Source of the DNA: Sphingomonas sp. OK281
GTDB lineage: Bacteria; Pseudomonadota; Alphaproteobacteria; Sphingomonadales; Sphingomonadaceae
Reading direction: 5' to 3'
Assembly (NCBI RefSeq): GCF_900115295.1
Contig: NZ_FOVZ01000004.1
Coordinates: 62,001 to 126,000 of the forward strand
Length of the DNA stretch: 64,000 nt
Shown piece after piece: positions 1-9,107 of this stretch (the first letter of the stretch is position 1; every line of letters starts with the position of its first letter). The position numbers and the translations under genes are program-made. The notes under the pieces are model-generated. The model worked only from the letters and a program-made list of their open reading frames with translations. It was not told the DNA's origin and ran no database searches.

Positions 1-94
1 ATCCGTCGAGATCCAGGGTCAGTTGCACGTCGTCCATCGCCGGACGCTACAGCGCGCGCTGCCGGGCATCCACCCTCCACGTTTGACGACGGAC

Positions 95-120
95 CATATG
101 AACCATATACGTTTCATATG
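95..120. promoter_or_regulatory. Perfect inverted repeat upstream of the ParD-like gene, candidate operator
   Basis: The arms CATATGAA (95-102) and TTCATATG (113-120) are exact inverted copies separated by 10 bases, in an AT-rich island inside GC-rich DNA. The site lies 24 bases before the ParD-like start codon. Antitoxins of ParD/ribbon-helix-helix type often bind palindromes in their own promoters, so an autoregulatory operator is a reasonable inference. No binding evidence can be read from sequence. Confidence 0.5.
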
Positions 121-143
121 ACGAAGGTGAATGCGAAGCTTGC

Positions 144-350
144 ATGGGTATCGTGAAGATCGACGACGCGCTGCACGAGGATGCGCGGCGGGCGAGCCAG
201 GTGCTGTGCCGGTCGATCAATGCGCAGGCGGAGTTCTGGATGAAGATCGGCATGCTCGCCGAGGCCAACCCGACGCTGTCGTTCAACGATATCGTCACCG
301 CGCAACTCGCCGCCGCGTCGGTGCGCGTTGCCGACAAAACGGCAGCCTGA
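144..350 (+). CDS. ParD-like antitoxin family protein
   Basis: This encodes a 68-residue protein of the ParD-like antitoxin family (PF11903 type). I recognise the family by the motifs HEDARRAS, CRSINAQAEFWMKIG and LAEANPTLSF, which are close to family consensus. Such proteins are small DNA-binding antitoxin-like factors, presumably ribbon-helix-helix. No ParE/RelE toxin is adjacent, so this is an orphan antitoxin-like gene. Its stop codon is one base before the map start (TGA G ATG), so the two genes are probably co-transcribed and translationally coupled. A perfect palindrome at 95-120 may be its operator. A longer reading from 131 in another frame is not protein-like. Confidence 0.85.
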   Translation: MGIVKIDDALHEDARRASQVLCRSINAQAEFWMKIGMLAEANPTLSFNDIVTAQLAAASVRVADKTAA

Positions 351-351
351 G

Positions 352-1125
352 ATGGTGAAGACGCCGGCAGAGCTGGCACTGATGCGCGTATCGGGCGCCT
401 TGCTGGCGTCGGTGTTCGAGATGCTTGACGAGCAGGAGCTGGCGGGGCTGTCGACGTTGCAGGTCAACGACATGGTCGATCGCTACATTACCGAAGACCT
501 CGCCGCCCGGCCCGCGAGCAAGGGGCAATATGGCTTCGAATACGTCCTGAACAGCTCGATCAACCACGTCGTCTGCCACGGAGTACCCAACGCTCGCGAC
601 GTCATCCGCAACGGCGACATCGTCAATCTGGACATCACGCTGGAAAAGAACGGCTTCATCGCCGATTCGAGCAAGACGTATATGGTAGGCACCGTTCCGC
701 CCGCTGCGAAGCGCCTCGTGCGGGTCGCGCAGGAGGCGGTGTGGCAGGGTATCCGGCAGGTCCGGGCGGGCGCGCATCTCGGCGATATCGGCTTCGCGAT
801 CGAGCGCCACGCAAAGAAGCACGGCTATGCGGTGGTACGCGACTATTGCGGGCACGGCATCGGTCGGGAGATGCACGAGGAGCCGCAGGTGCTCAATTTC
901 GGGCGCGCGGGGACCGGCATGACGCTGCGCGAGGGGATGGTGTTCACGATCGAGCCGATGATCAACCAAGGGACGCGCAAGGTGTCGACCGAGGATGACG
1001 GGTGGACGGTGGTCACCGACGACGGCAAGCTTTCGGCGCAGTTCGAGCATACGGTGGCAGTGACGCGCGGCGGGGTCGAGGTGCTGACGTTGGGCAGGGA
1101 TGAGCGGGCTCGGGGGTTGGGGTGA
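352..1125 (+). CDS. map: Type I methionine aminopeptidase
   Basis: This is a 257-residue methionyl aminopeptidase that removes the initiator methionine from nascent cytosolic proteins. All dimetal ligands of the type I family are visible: Asp94 (NLDITLEKNG), Asp105 (ADSSKTY), His168 (YCGHGIG), Glu201 (FTIEPM) and Glu232 (QFEHTVAV). The substrate-side His76 (VCHGVPN) is also present. The length matches the bacterial type I enzyme without an N-terminal SH3 or zinc extension. I chose ATG 352 because it follows the antitoxin stop directly; a TTG start at 328 would overlap that gene and add eight residues. Confidence 0.96.
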   Translation: MVKTPAELALMRVSGALLASVFEMLDEQELAGLSTLQVNDMVDRYITEDLAARPASKGQYGFEYVLNSSINHVVCHGVPNARDVIRNGDIVNLDITLEKNGFIADSSKTYMVGTVPPAAKRLVRVAQEAVWQGIRQVRAGAHLGDIGFAIERHAKKHGYAVVRDYCGHGIGREMHEEPQVLNFGRAGTGMTLREGMVFTIEPMINQGTRKVSTEDDGWTVVTDDGKLSAQFEHTVAVTRGGVEVLTLGRDERARGLG

Positions 1126-1157
1126 CGGGGGAACTCGTGACCGTTCGCATCCCCATT

Positions 1158-1292
1158 CCGTTCGTGCTGAGTAGCGACTGAGTAGGCTCGCAGAGCCGTA
1201 CCGAAGGGGCGTATCGAAGCACAGGTTCCCCGCGCCAACCTGTCCTTCGATACGCCGCTTCGACAAGCTCAGCAGCTACTCAGGACGAACGG
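1158..1292. repeat. Long imperfect inverted repeat (family E, TTCGTCCTGAG/TTCGATACGCC type)
   Basis: The left arm begins CCGTTCGTGCTGAGTAGC at 1158. The right arm ends GCTACTCAGGACGAACGG at 1292 and matches it at about 23 of 25 positions when reverse-complemented. Inner segments GGCGTATCGAAG and CTTCGATACGCC also pair. This fills the gap between the converging map and nagZ genes. It resembles the repeats containing TTCGACAAGCTCAG that are scattered through many GC-rich genomes. A transcript could fold into one long hairpin and might serve as a bidirectional terminator. Confidence 0.75.
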
Positions 1293-1303
1293 AAGTTCGG
1301 GAG

Positions 1304-2305
1304 TTAAGCGCTGGCGAGTAGCGCGTCTCGCGTAGCGATCAGTTCCGCGAAGTCACCCTTGGACCCGCCGACCGACGCCATCGCCCGATCGAGCCTCGCG
1401 CGCGACGCCTCCGAGATTTCCCCCAGTCGCCCGGCGATCTCGACCATCTCGTCCATCCGCGCCCAGCAATCGAGTACCAGATCACACCCGGCAGCGATCG
1501 CGCCCGCCGCCTTGTCGCTGGCGGTGCCGGACAACGCCTTCATGTCGATGTCGTCGGTCATCAGGAGGCCGTCGAAGCCGATCCGTCGACGGATGATCTC
1601 GTCGATCACGATCGGCGACAGCGTCGCGGGGCGGTCGGCATCCCAGGCGTCGAAGACGATGTGCGACGTCATGCCCATCGGCGCGTGGTTGAGCGTGCGG
1701 AACGGTTCGATGTCGATTTCGAGGTCAGCGTCGGTCGCGGTGACGGTCGGGAGGTGGTGGTGCGTGTCGACCTTGGCGCGGCCGTGGCCGGGCATGTGCT
1801 TGACGACACCGACCACGCCGCCTTCCGCCAGCCCTTCCAGCGTTGCGCGGCCGAGGGCTGCGACGCGCATCGGATCGGAGCCGAACGTGCGTGAGGCGAC
1901 GGCTTCGGTGGTATCGGGCTGCGACACGTCGAGCAGCGGGAGACAGTCGACGGTGATCCCAACCTCGCTGAGCATTACGCCAAGCGCCTGCGCATTCGCT
2001 CGTGCCGCCTGGATCGCGGTCATCGGTGCGCGTTCATAGGCTGCATCGAACACCGGGCCAGCGGGGAATGCGAGCCATTCGGGCGACCCCATCCGCGCGA
2101 CGCGGCCGCCCTCCTGGTCGATCAGGATCGCCAGGTCGTCGCGTCCGGCAAGCGCACGAAGCGAATCCGTCAGCGCCCGGACTTGGGTGCGATCGACGAT
2201 GTTGCGCTTGAACAGGATGTAGCCGGCGGGTTCGCACTCGGCGAAGAACGCGCATTCGGCAGGGGTGAGGACAGGGCCGGACAGGCCGAAGATGACGGGC
2301 TTCAT
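1304..2305 (-). CDS. nagZ: Beta-N-acetylhexosaminidase NagZ (glycoside hydrolase family 3)
   Basis: This 333-residue GH3 enzyme cleaves N-acetylglucosamine from 1,6-anhydro-muropeptides during peptidoglycan recycling in the cytoplasm. Diagnostic motifs are KHMPGHGRAKVDTHHHLP (residues 169-186), which carries the catalytic Asp/His loop, and LLMTDDIDMKALSG (247-260), with Asp251 as the probable nucleophile. The substrate-site motif IDQEGGRVAR is at 62-71. There is no signal peptide, consistent with a cytoplasmic location. It lies 38 bases downstream of tamB on the same strand and probably forms the end of the tamA-tamB-nagZ transcript. Confidence 0.95.
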   Translation of the reverse strand: MKPVIFGLSGPVLTPAECAFFAECEPAGYILFKRNIVDRTQVRALTDSLRALAGRDDLAILIDQEGGRVARMGSPEWLAFPAGPVFDAAYERAPMTAIQAARANAQALGVMLSEVGITVDCLPLLDVSQPDTTEAVASRTFGSDPMRVAALGRATLEGLAEGGVVGVVKHMPGHGRAKVDTHHHLPTVTATDADLEIDIEPFRTLNHAPMGMTSHIVFDAWDADRPATLSPIVIDEIIRRRIGFDGLLMTDDIDMKALSGTASDKAAGAIAAGCDLVLDCWARMDEMVEIAGRLGEISEASRARLDRAMASVGGSKGDFAELIATRDALLASA

Positions 2306-2343
2306 GGGTTCTTCCTAGCGAAACCGGCGTGCGCGATCATCCT

Positions 2344-5300
2344 TCAATAATCTTTCGAGACACGGACGTTAGCGCTCTGCCGGCCGAGCGTGGAGATGCT
2401 CGACAGCAATGACAGCCAGCGCGTGACCTGGAACTCGACCTGCGTGGCGGAATAGCCCTGACCGTCGGTGACGATCTCCGCATACAGGCGCCGCGTGACG
2501 TATTTGCCCGCCGCGATCGAGGTGCCCTGTCCGGTCTGCGGATCGGCGGGGAGGATGCGCAGGCGGTCGAGCCCGGCGGCGCGGCGCACCGCGTTGATCG
2601 GGTTTAGGCCGCTGCCGCCGCCCTGCAACGCCGCGACTGCCGCTGCGAGTTGCAACGCTTCGGGCGCGGACAGGTTCGTAATCGAGGTGCCGAACAGCAG
2701 CCGCGAGAGCAGTTCGTCCTCGGGCAAGGCTGGCGTGCTGGTGAAGCCGATCTCGGGTTTCAGCGCGTAGCCGGTGACGCGGATCGATGCGCTCAGGCCC
2801 GTCGAGTCCGCATTCGCCTCGATATCCAAAGCCGGGTTCGCCGGGACTTGCCCGTCGAAGCGGATCACGCCGCGCGCCAACTCGAACTGCCGCCCGGCGA
2901 ACTCGTAGTCGCCGCGGATCAGCGTCGCGCGGCCGGTGATCGCCGGGTTCTCGGGCTGGCCGGCGATCTGAAGGTTGGCGGACCATTCGCTGGTGAGGCC
3001 GAGGCCGCTGACCATCACCTGGTTTGGGGCGCGGGCCTTGATTGCGAGTGTCCAGGGCTTGGTTCGAGCGACGGTCTCCTCGCCGCCGTCGGGCAGGTTG
3101 ATTTCGCGGATGTTGAGCTGGGGGACGGCACTGGCAGCGGTGGCCTGGCCGAGGCGGTAGCGGCTCTTGTCGAGCACGACATCGCCCGCGATCGTGCCGC
3201 CCGAGCCGTTCGACTTGAACGTCAGCGGGCCGGAGACGGTCGCGCCGATGTCGTCGCGGTTGATCATCACCGCCTTGTCGGCCTGCAGCGTGAGGTCGAG
3301 TCCGATCCCGGCGGCGGCGGCGAACTCGAACTGGCCACTACCGGTGACGCGCCCGCCCTTGCCCGCGTCCGCGCCGAACCGGTCGATCACGAGCCGCGAG
3401 CCGCCGAACCGGCCGGTCGCCTGGACGTTGGTGAGGACGGTGCCGGTGGTGGCGCTCTCGATCCGCGCGCCGTTGGCCTGGACGACGCCGCGCAAGGTCG
3501 GGTTGGCGAGCGTGCCGACGACGTCCGCACCGATCGCGACCGGGCCGGACAGGTCGAACAGCTCGACCCCGGTGAGGCGCCAGAGTGTGTCGGCCGGGCC
3601 GCTGTAGCGAAGTTGTCCGAACAGGCGTGCGTTGCTGATCCGGGCCGCCAAGTCCCCCTGCCCCAGTGGCGCAAGCTGCGCCTGAGCACGGCCGATCGTC
3701 TTGCCGGCGGAAGCAATCACCGCGCGCAGGCCGAGCTTGTCGGGCGACAGCACCGCCGCGACGCCGACGTCGATCGGGCGCGAAGACAGGACGAGGCCGG
3801 CGCGACTGAGCCCGCGGATCGTCACGTTCGCCTTGCCGGTCGGGGCTGCACCATTCGCGGTCGCGATAGTGAAGCTGCCCGAGGCGCTGCCGCTGAGACC
3901 GAGTCCGGGATAGGCGATGTCGAGGATCGCGAGCGGCATCCGGGTCAAGCTGGCGTCGATCGCGGTGCTGGCGGCGGTGAAGCGGCCGCCGACCTGGGCC
4001 TCGCCGCCCGAGAAGCTGAGCTTGGTCAGCGCGAGATGCCAACCGTCGTCTTCTTGGGTCAAAACTGCTGGAGTGAGTAGTTTCAGTGGGCGGCCGTCGA
4101 GCGTGCCTTGCGCGGAGATCGCGTAGCTGGCGGCGGTCACCTGCGTGACGCTCTGGATATCGAACGCGCGGCCGCGGGAGCCGGCGATCGACGCCTTGAT
4201 CGTGCCGACGCCGCCGCGCAGCGATGCGGAGCCGTTGAACCGCGCGAGGCTGAGCGCGCCGCGACGCAAGCCGAGGCCGGTCGCGGTCGCCTCGATCGAG
4301 GTGCCGGCCGGGTCGAGCAGCGTGACGAAATCGAGCTTGCCCGAGCGCAACGCAACGGTGTCGAGCGTCGCGGCCCTGGCGGCGAGATGCCCTTCGATGC
4401 GCTGGACGGTCCCGACCGGGCGGAACAGGAGTTCGCCCAAGATACCGCCCCCCGCAACCTCCAGCCGCCCGTTAAAGCCGCCATCGACCACCGCGATGTT
4501 GCCGCTCGCCCGCGTTCCCGCGACGTTCAGCGCCGCGATCGCGATCGTCGCATCGGCGCCCGGCGGCAACAGGATCGCGCCGTTGGTGGTGAACGGCCCG
4601 AGCCGCGATCCGCCCGCCGCGGTGAACGCGAAGCCCTGCGGCGTCGGATCGAGATGCGCGCGGACGTTCGACAGCCCGAGCGTCGCGTTAGGGCTGGCGA
4701 AGACGAGGTCGAGCGTCGGCTTCTCGATCTGGCCGTCGAGTTTGAGCGTCACCGGGCCGTAAGTCTGCTGGCGCCCGCCCCCCTCGAAATGGAAAGTCCC
4801 GTCGCGCCGACGATAGCCATTGCCGGTCAACCGGATCTGCGGCGCGGTGAGCACGAGGTCGGTGAAGTGCAGCACGCCGTCGGTGGTGCGTTCGAGGTTG
4901 GTCGTGATCCGCGGCAACCCGCCCGCGAGGCTGCGGAAGAAAGCGTTGTCGAGCCGCACCATCTGCGCGCTGCCCTGCCCGATCACGCGCGTGCCCTTGC
5001 GGTTCGGGCCGGGGACGACGCGCAGCGTGGACTTGACGTCGACGATGCCGAGACCGGGGATCAGATAGCGGCCGAGCCCGCCGTTGATGCCGACCTCGAA
5101 CTGGCCGTTGCGCAGATCGACCGCGAGATTGATGCTGCCGGTGAGTTTGTCGGAGCGAAGCCTGAGCGCGTCGCCGGTGAGCAGCGTCGGCGTCACGCGG
5201 AGCAGGCCGTCGACCGACAGGTTGCGCAGGATCCCGCCCGCGACGGTACCCACGCCGGTGACGCGCGCGGCGGTGAAGCGGATCGGGACGGTGACGGGCG

Positions 5301-6489
5301 CTGCGGATAACCGGCCCTTGCCAGCGGCGTGCGCATTCTCGAACCCGGTCTGGTCGAATGCGAACCGGCTGGCGTCGAGGCGATAATCGAACGCCGCGGT
5401 CGCGAACGGGCCGTCCAGGATCGCGCGCAATTCGACCATGTTGCCGGTCATGTTGTCGAACAACGCCGGCGGCCGCAGCAGTCGTGCCTTGATCCGGACG
5501 TCACGATACGCGTTCGCACCGAGATCGACGATCCCGGTCGTGTCGATCGCCAGCGCGGGCGTGCGCAGCGAGAGCTGACCTTCGAGACGGCGGTCGGCGA
5601 ACCCGGCACTGCCGTTGACGAGGATGCGCGGCGTCGTCAGCCGCTGCAGCCGCCCCTTGAGCAGCGACGACGGCGTAAGCGTGCCGGACAGCGTGTAGCG
5701 GCCGGCGACCTGCGCGAGCGCGAGATCGACGACGCGCGTCGTCCCGACCTTGCCGTTCGCGCGGCCGTTCCACTTCGCCCAGCTGCCGTCGCCGGTAACC
5801 GCGAGCGCGACCGGGCCCTTCGCCTTCACCATCCGCGCGAGCACGCCGTTCGCGGCGCCGTTCGCGGCGACATCGATGTCGAACCGGTCGCGCGCGGGCT
5901 CGGCGTCGATCCGGAGCTTCAGATCGTCGCTGCCGGCAATGCGTGCCTTGAGGTCGACCAGCGCTCGACCCGAGCGAATATCCGCACGCCCTTCGAGCGT
6001 GCCGATCCGCTGCGTTCCCAGCACGCGCCTGGCGAGCGTCAGCCGACCGACCGAAAGCTTGCCGATATGGATGTCGAAATCGGGCAGGATCGGGCCGCGC
6101 GTCTTCGACGATCGGGTCCGCGGCGTGTGCGTCAGGATCGCGCGATCGACGATCAACCGGCGGATCTCCAGCCGGTTCGAGAACCAGTCGAACGGCGACC
6201 AGTCGAGCGTGACGTTGGGCGCCTGGAAGACGAGTCCTTCAAGATCGTACACGCGGAGATCGGTCAGCCGCGTATCACCGTACAGCGAGCCATCGATCCG
6301 ACCGACCGTGAAGCGCAGGCCGTTGGCCGTCTTGATCGCCGCGATCCGGTCCGCGACGAAACGGTGGCCGATATCGGTGTCGACGATCAGCAACGCCGCG
6401 CCGACGATCGCGAGCAGCGCCATGACCGCGCCGACGATCCAGCGCCACCATGCGATACGGCGTTTGGGCAGGACGACGTCCTCGGTCAA
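2344..6489 (-). CDS. tamB: Translocation and assembly module protein TamB
   Basis: This 1381-residue protein is the inner-membrane-anchored, periplasm-spanning partner of TamA. TamB proteins (DUF490, AsmA-like bridge proteins) are implicated in outer-membrane protein assembly and phospholipid transport. A single N-terminal membrane anchor is visible at about residues 13-35. A very long beta-rich repetitive region follows, and the conserved C-terminal TamB domain occupies roughly the last 350 residues, including the pattern GRATLIRGDYEFAGR. The protein ends in VSKDY. The start overlaps the tamA stop by four bases (ATGA), indicating translational coupling. Long open frames on the opposite strand here are GC shadows. 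Confidence 0.95.
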   Translation of the reverse strand: MTEDVVLPKRRIAWWRWIVGAVMALLAIVGAALLIVDTDIGHRFVADRIAAIKTANGLRFTVGRIDGSLYGDTRLTDLRVYDLEGLVFQAPNVTLDWSPFDWFSNRLEIRRLIVDRAILTHTPRTRSSKTRGPILPDFDIHIGKLSVGRLTLARRVLGTQRIGTLEGRADIRSGRALVDLKARIAGSDDLKLRIDAEPARDRFDIDVAANGAANGVLARMVKAKGPVALAVTGDGSWAKWNGRANGKVGTTRVVDLALAQVAGRYTLSGTLTPSSLLKGRLQRLTTPRILVNGSAGFADRRLEGQLSLRTPALAIDTTGIVDLGANAYRDVRIKARLLRPPALFDNMTGNMVELRAILDGPFATAAFDYRLDASRFAFDQTGFENAHAAGKGRLSAAPVTVPIRFTAARVTGVGTVAGGILRNLSVDGLLRVTPTLLTGDALRLRSDKLTGSINLAVDLRNGQFEVGINGGLGRYLIPGLGIVDVKSTLRVVPGPNRKGTRVIGQGSAQMVRLDNAFFRSLAGGLPRITTNLERTTDGVLHFTDLVLTAPQIRLTGNGYRRRDGTFHFEGGGRQQTYGPVTLKLDGQIEKPTLDLVFASPNATLGLSNVRAHLDPTPQGFAFTAAGGSRLGPFTTNGAILLPPGADATIAIAALNVAGTRASGNIAVVDGGFNGRLEVAGGGILGELLFRPVGTVQRIEGHLAARAATLDTVALRSGKLDFVTLLDPAGTSIEATATGLGLRRGALSLARFNGSASLRGGVGTIKASIAGSRGRAFDIQSVTQVTAASYAISAQGTLDGRPLKLLTPAVLTQEDDGWHLALTKLSFSGGEAQVGGRFTAASTAIDASLTRMPLAILDIAYPGLGLSGSASGSFTIATANGAAPTGKANVTIRGLSRAGLVLSSRPIDVGVAAVLSPDKLGLRAVIASAGKTIGRAQAQLAPLGQGDLAARISNARLFGQLRYSGPADTLWRLTGVELFDLSGPVAIGADVVGTLANPTLRGVVQANGARIESATTGTVLTNVQATGRFGGSRLVIDRFGADAGKGGRVTGSGQFEFAAAAGIGLDLTLQADKAVMINRDDIGATVSGPLTFKSNGSGGTIAGDVVLDKSRYRLGQATAASAVPQLNIREINLPDGGEETVARTKPWTLAIKARAPNQVMVSGLGLTSEWSANLQIAGQPENPAITGRATLIRGDYEFAGRQFELARGVIRFDGQVPANPALDIEANADSTGLSASIRVTGYALKPEIGFTSTPALPEDELLSRLLFGTSITNLSAPEALQLAAAVAALQGGGSGLNPINAVRRAAGLDRLRILPADPQTGQGTSIAAGKYVTRRLYAEIVTDGQGYSATQVEFQVTRWLSLLSSISTLGRQSANVRVSKDY

Positions 6490-8468
6490 AACGCCTGCCC
6501 CAGCGAAACGTAGACGGCGATGCGGCTATCGCCCGGCTGCGGGTTGATCGGGGTACCGACGTCGAGGCGGATCGGGCCGAAGTTCGAATAATAGCGCACG
6601 CCGATCCCGGTGCCGTATTGCAGCCCGGTGAACTTCGGCAGCGGCGACGTGTAGATATTGCCCGCGTCGAGGAACGGCACGATCCCGAAGCTGCCGAAGA
6701 CGCGCACGCGGGCCTCGATCGAAAATTCGGTCAGGCTGCGGCCGCCGATCGGGTCGTTGTTGGGATCGCGCGGGCCGATCGCCTGATAGCCGTAGCCACG
6801 CACCGAGGCGCCGCCGCCTGCATAGAAGCGGCGTGATGGTGCGACCTGATCGCGCGGGGCGCCGACGATGGTGCCGAGCCGGGTTCGGGCGGCGAGCACC
6901 ACCCGGTTGCCGAACGGTTGATACACGCTGCCGTCGAACTGGGTGCGGGCATAACCGAACACCGAGCCCTGCAACGAGACTTCGGGGCTGAGCCGGCCGC
7001 CGAGGCGGAAGCCCTTGGTCGGGTTGAGCAGATCGTCCGACCCGTCGTAGTTGAGGCTCGTCGGCAGCGCGCCGATGAAGAACGTCCGTCGGCGTGGTGC
7101 GCCGGTCGACAGGATCACGTCGCGCTCGTCCGACGCAAGCAGTTCGGCACCGACCGACCACGTCCAGGTTTTCTGGAAGAAGATGTTGGTCTGCCGCTCA
7201 AGGCTGCCCGCCAGCGTATAGGTCTTCGCGTCATACGCATCGCGATTGGTATGCGCGGCGGACGCCTGGAGCGTCAGCACCCGGTCGCGCGCCTCGAAAT
7301 TGTTGCGACGGAAGACGATCGAGCCGAGCTGTTCCTGCGTCCCCAGCACGCCGCGCAGCGTCAGCGCGCCCTCGGGCGGAAACAGGTTGCGGTGCGTCCA
7401 GCTCAGTTCCGCGCGCGCGCCTTCGCCCGTACCGTAGCCGAGTTCGCCGGCCACGGTATGCGGCGGCGCGGGATCGAGTTTCACGGCGATGTCGACGGTA
7501 TCGGGGGTCGCACCCTGCACCGGCTTGAGATCGACCGCGGAGACGAGGCTGGTCTGGATCAGCGCACGGCGGAGATCGTCCAGCTTCGCAGCATCGTAGA
7601 GGTCGCCCGGCGAAAATCGCGCAATCTCCGCGACGTGGTCCGCGCCGAACACGCGGTTGCCGGGTCGTGCGACGATCTGCCCGAACTTGCGCGCGCCGCC
7701 GGGCTGGACCGACAGGTCGAGCGTCGCGGTACGGGTGGCATGGTCGACGACGATCGCCGGATCGCCGACCTTGGCGAACGGAAAGCCTTCGCGCCCGATC
7801 TGCGTCGTCAGCTTGGCTTGCCCGGCGACGATCGCGTCGGAATTGACCGGATCCTCGGGCTTGACGCCGAACGCGGTCGTCAGCCCAGGCGCCTTGTCGC
7901 CCGCTGCCGCGATGCCATCGATCGTCACGCCCTTGAACGTGTAGAGCGTGCCGGGAGTCGCGGACAAGACGACCATCGGTTTCGCGCCGGGCTCGACTCG
8001 CGTCACCACGTTGGCGTCGTAATAGCCCTCCGCGCGGAGCAGGCTGTTGAGCAGGTCGGCATCCTCGCGGGCGCGACGATCGAGCTGGGCGGCATTGGCG
8101 GCCTGGTGATCGTTCGCATCGAGCGTCGACAGCTGGGCAAACCGTTGCCGCAACAACGCATCGTTGATGCCGTCGATACCGTCGATCCGCCAGGCGTAGC
8201 GGCTTTCGGCATTCGCATCGACGGCGGCGATGGTCGCGGCCGGGTCCATCGGCGCAGTCGCGAGATCGGGCCACGCCACGCCGATATCCGGCAACGCGGC
8301 AAGCGGCGAATTGGGATCTAGCGACATCGGCGTGTCCGTCGACGGCGCGGCGGGAGCCTGTGCAGGCGGGGGCGCGGTTTGCGCGCCTGCGGAGGACACG
8401 GTGGCACCCGCGGTCGTCAGAACGAAAAAGGCGGCGGCCGGCCCGGCTCGCCCGACGCGGAACACCAT
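6486..8468 (-). CDS. tamA: Outer-membrane assembly factor TamA (BamA/Omp85 family)
   Basis: This 660-residue Omp85-family protein has a signal peptide (about residues 1-30, with an AGAQTA cleavage region) and a proline-rich linker. POTRA-like repeats lie in the middle third, and the C-terminal half is a 16-strand surface-antigen-type beta barrel. The barrel contains GGGASVRGYGYQ and ends in YVSLGQAF with a terminal phenylalanine, the usual outer-membrane insertion signal. It acts with the adjoining tamB in outer-membrane biogenesis. A GGAG ribosome binding site lies six bases before ATG 8468. The first gene of the probable tamA-tamB-nagZ operon. Confidence 0.93.
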   Translation of the reverse strand: MVFRVGRAGPAAAFFVLTTAGATVSSAGAQTAPPPAQAPAAPSTDTPMSLDPNSPLAALPDIGVAWPDLATAPMDPAATIAAVDANAESRYAWRIDGIDGINDALLRQRFAQLSTLDANDHQAANAAQLDRRAREDADLLNSLLRAEGYYDANVVTRVEPGAKPMVVLSATPGTLYTFKGVTIDGIAAAGDKAPGLTTAFGVKPEDPVNSDAIVAGQAKLTTQIGREGFPFAKVGDPAIVVDHATRTATLDLSVQPGGARKFGQIVARPGNRVFGADHVAEIARFSPGDLYDAAKLDDLRRALIQTSLVSAVDLKPVQGATPDTVDIAVKLDPAPPHTVAGELGYGTGEGARAELSWTHRNLFPPEGALTLRGVLGTQEQLGSIVFRRNNFEARDRVLTLQASAAHTNRDAYDAKTYTLAGSLERQTNIFFQKTWTWSVGAELLASDERDVILSTGAPRRRTFFIGALPTSLNYDGSDDLLNPTKGFRLGGRLSPEVSLQGSVFGYARTQFDGSVYQPFGNRVVLAARTRLGTIVGAPRDQVAPSRRFYAGGGASVRGYGYQAIGPRDPNNDPIGGRSLTEFSIEARVRVFGSFGIVPFLDAGNIYTSPLPKFTGLQYGTGIGVRYYSNFGPIRLDVGTPINPQPGDSRIAVYVSLGQAF

Positions 8469-8691
8469 GTCCGGCTCCTAGCCGGGCTTGTCGTTGCGGA
8501 ACAGTATCTAACGCCGTATTTCCGCCACGTTTCATTGGCGCGCAGGTGGTGGCCGAGCGTCGCGGACTTTCGATGGCGGCATGCCGTATCGCGACGAGGG
8601 AGCGATACTGACGCCGCGCTACGCCGAGTTGTCGGCATCGGCCAACGCCGGGCGACTGGCATCCCACGGCAGCGCGTGGCAGGACGGGGCA

Positions 8692-8889
8692 ATGGCCGAC
8701 CCGACTTCCCGCGACACCCTTCCCCCCCACAAGGACCCGAGCGCTGCGGGCGGGTTTCTCGTCGCGCTCGGCATGCTGGGTGGTGCGGGGCTCGGCTTTG
8801 CGATCGGGCAGGCCACGCCGGGGTTTCTGATCGGGACCGGCGTCGGCGTGCTCGCGGCTGTGCTGGTCTGGCTGAAGGACCGGAGGTAG
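8692..8889 (+). CDS. Small two-segment membrane protein, unknown function
   Basis: This 65-residue protein has a hydrophilic N-terminus (MADPTSRDTLPPHKD) and two glycine-rich hydrophobic segments separated by a short loop, roughly residues 17-34 and 39-57, ending in WLKDRR. I do not recognise the family. ATG 8692 is preferred because the frame upstream, which could begin at 8581, is low-complexity and not membrane-like. A GGACGGGG sequence precedes 8692. The gene stands alone, divergent from tamA. Confidence 0.6.
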   Translation: MADPTSRDTLPPHKDPSAAGGFLVALGMLGGAGLGFAIGQATPGFLIGTGVGVLAAVLVWLKDRR

Positions 8890-8905
8890 CGGGCCTCCTT
8901 TCCCC

Positions 8906-9030
8906 CCGTTCGTCCCTAGTAGCCGTCAAATAGTCGCGACAGGCGGCGTATCGAGACGGCGTATCGAAGGAAGGGTTGGCGCGCGGAACCCAGGGTTCGA
9001 TACGCGCCCTCGATCCGCTCCGGACGGACT
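8906..9030. repeat. Degenerate copy of the family E palindromic repeat
   Basis: It begins CCGTTCGTCCCTAGTAGC, contains GGCGTATCGAAGGA and GGTTCGATACGC, and ends near CGGACGGACTA. The order and spacing resemble the element at 1158-1292, but the arms are eroded. It occupies most of the 218-base gap between the small membrane protein gene and the converging RNase T2 gene. Confidence 0.5.
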
Positions 9031-9107
9031 ATCCGGTGGCTGGTCGGCACGACCGGGATGCGGGGTAGCGCTTTTATCGCGCTACGCCCGTACCTGCCCG
9101 CTGGCGA

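Noticed and set aside
1..37. Possible first codons of a minus-strand gene (MDDVQLTLDLDG) leaving the window
   Set aside because: An ATG at 37 follows an in-frame stop at 47-49, so a gene could start here, but only 12 codons are visible and I see no clear ribosome site or family.
2650..8321. Several 400-500 codon plus-strand frames across tamB and tamA
   Set aside because: They are Arg/Ala/Asp-rich reflections of the tamA/tamB codon bias with no recognisable protein features.
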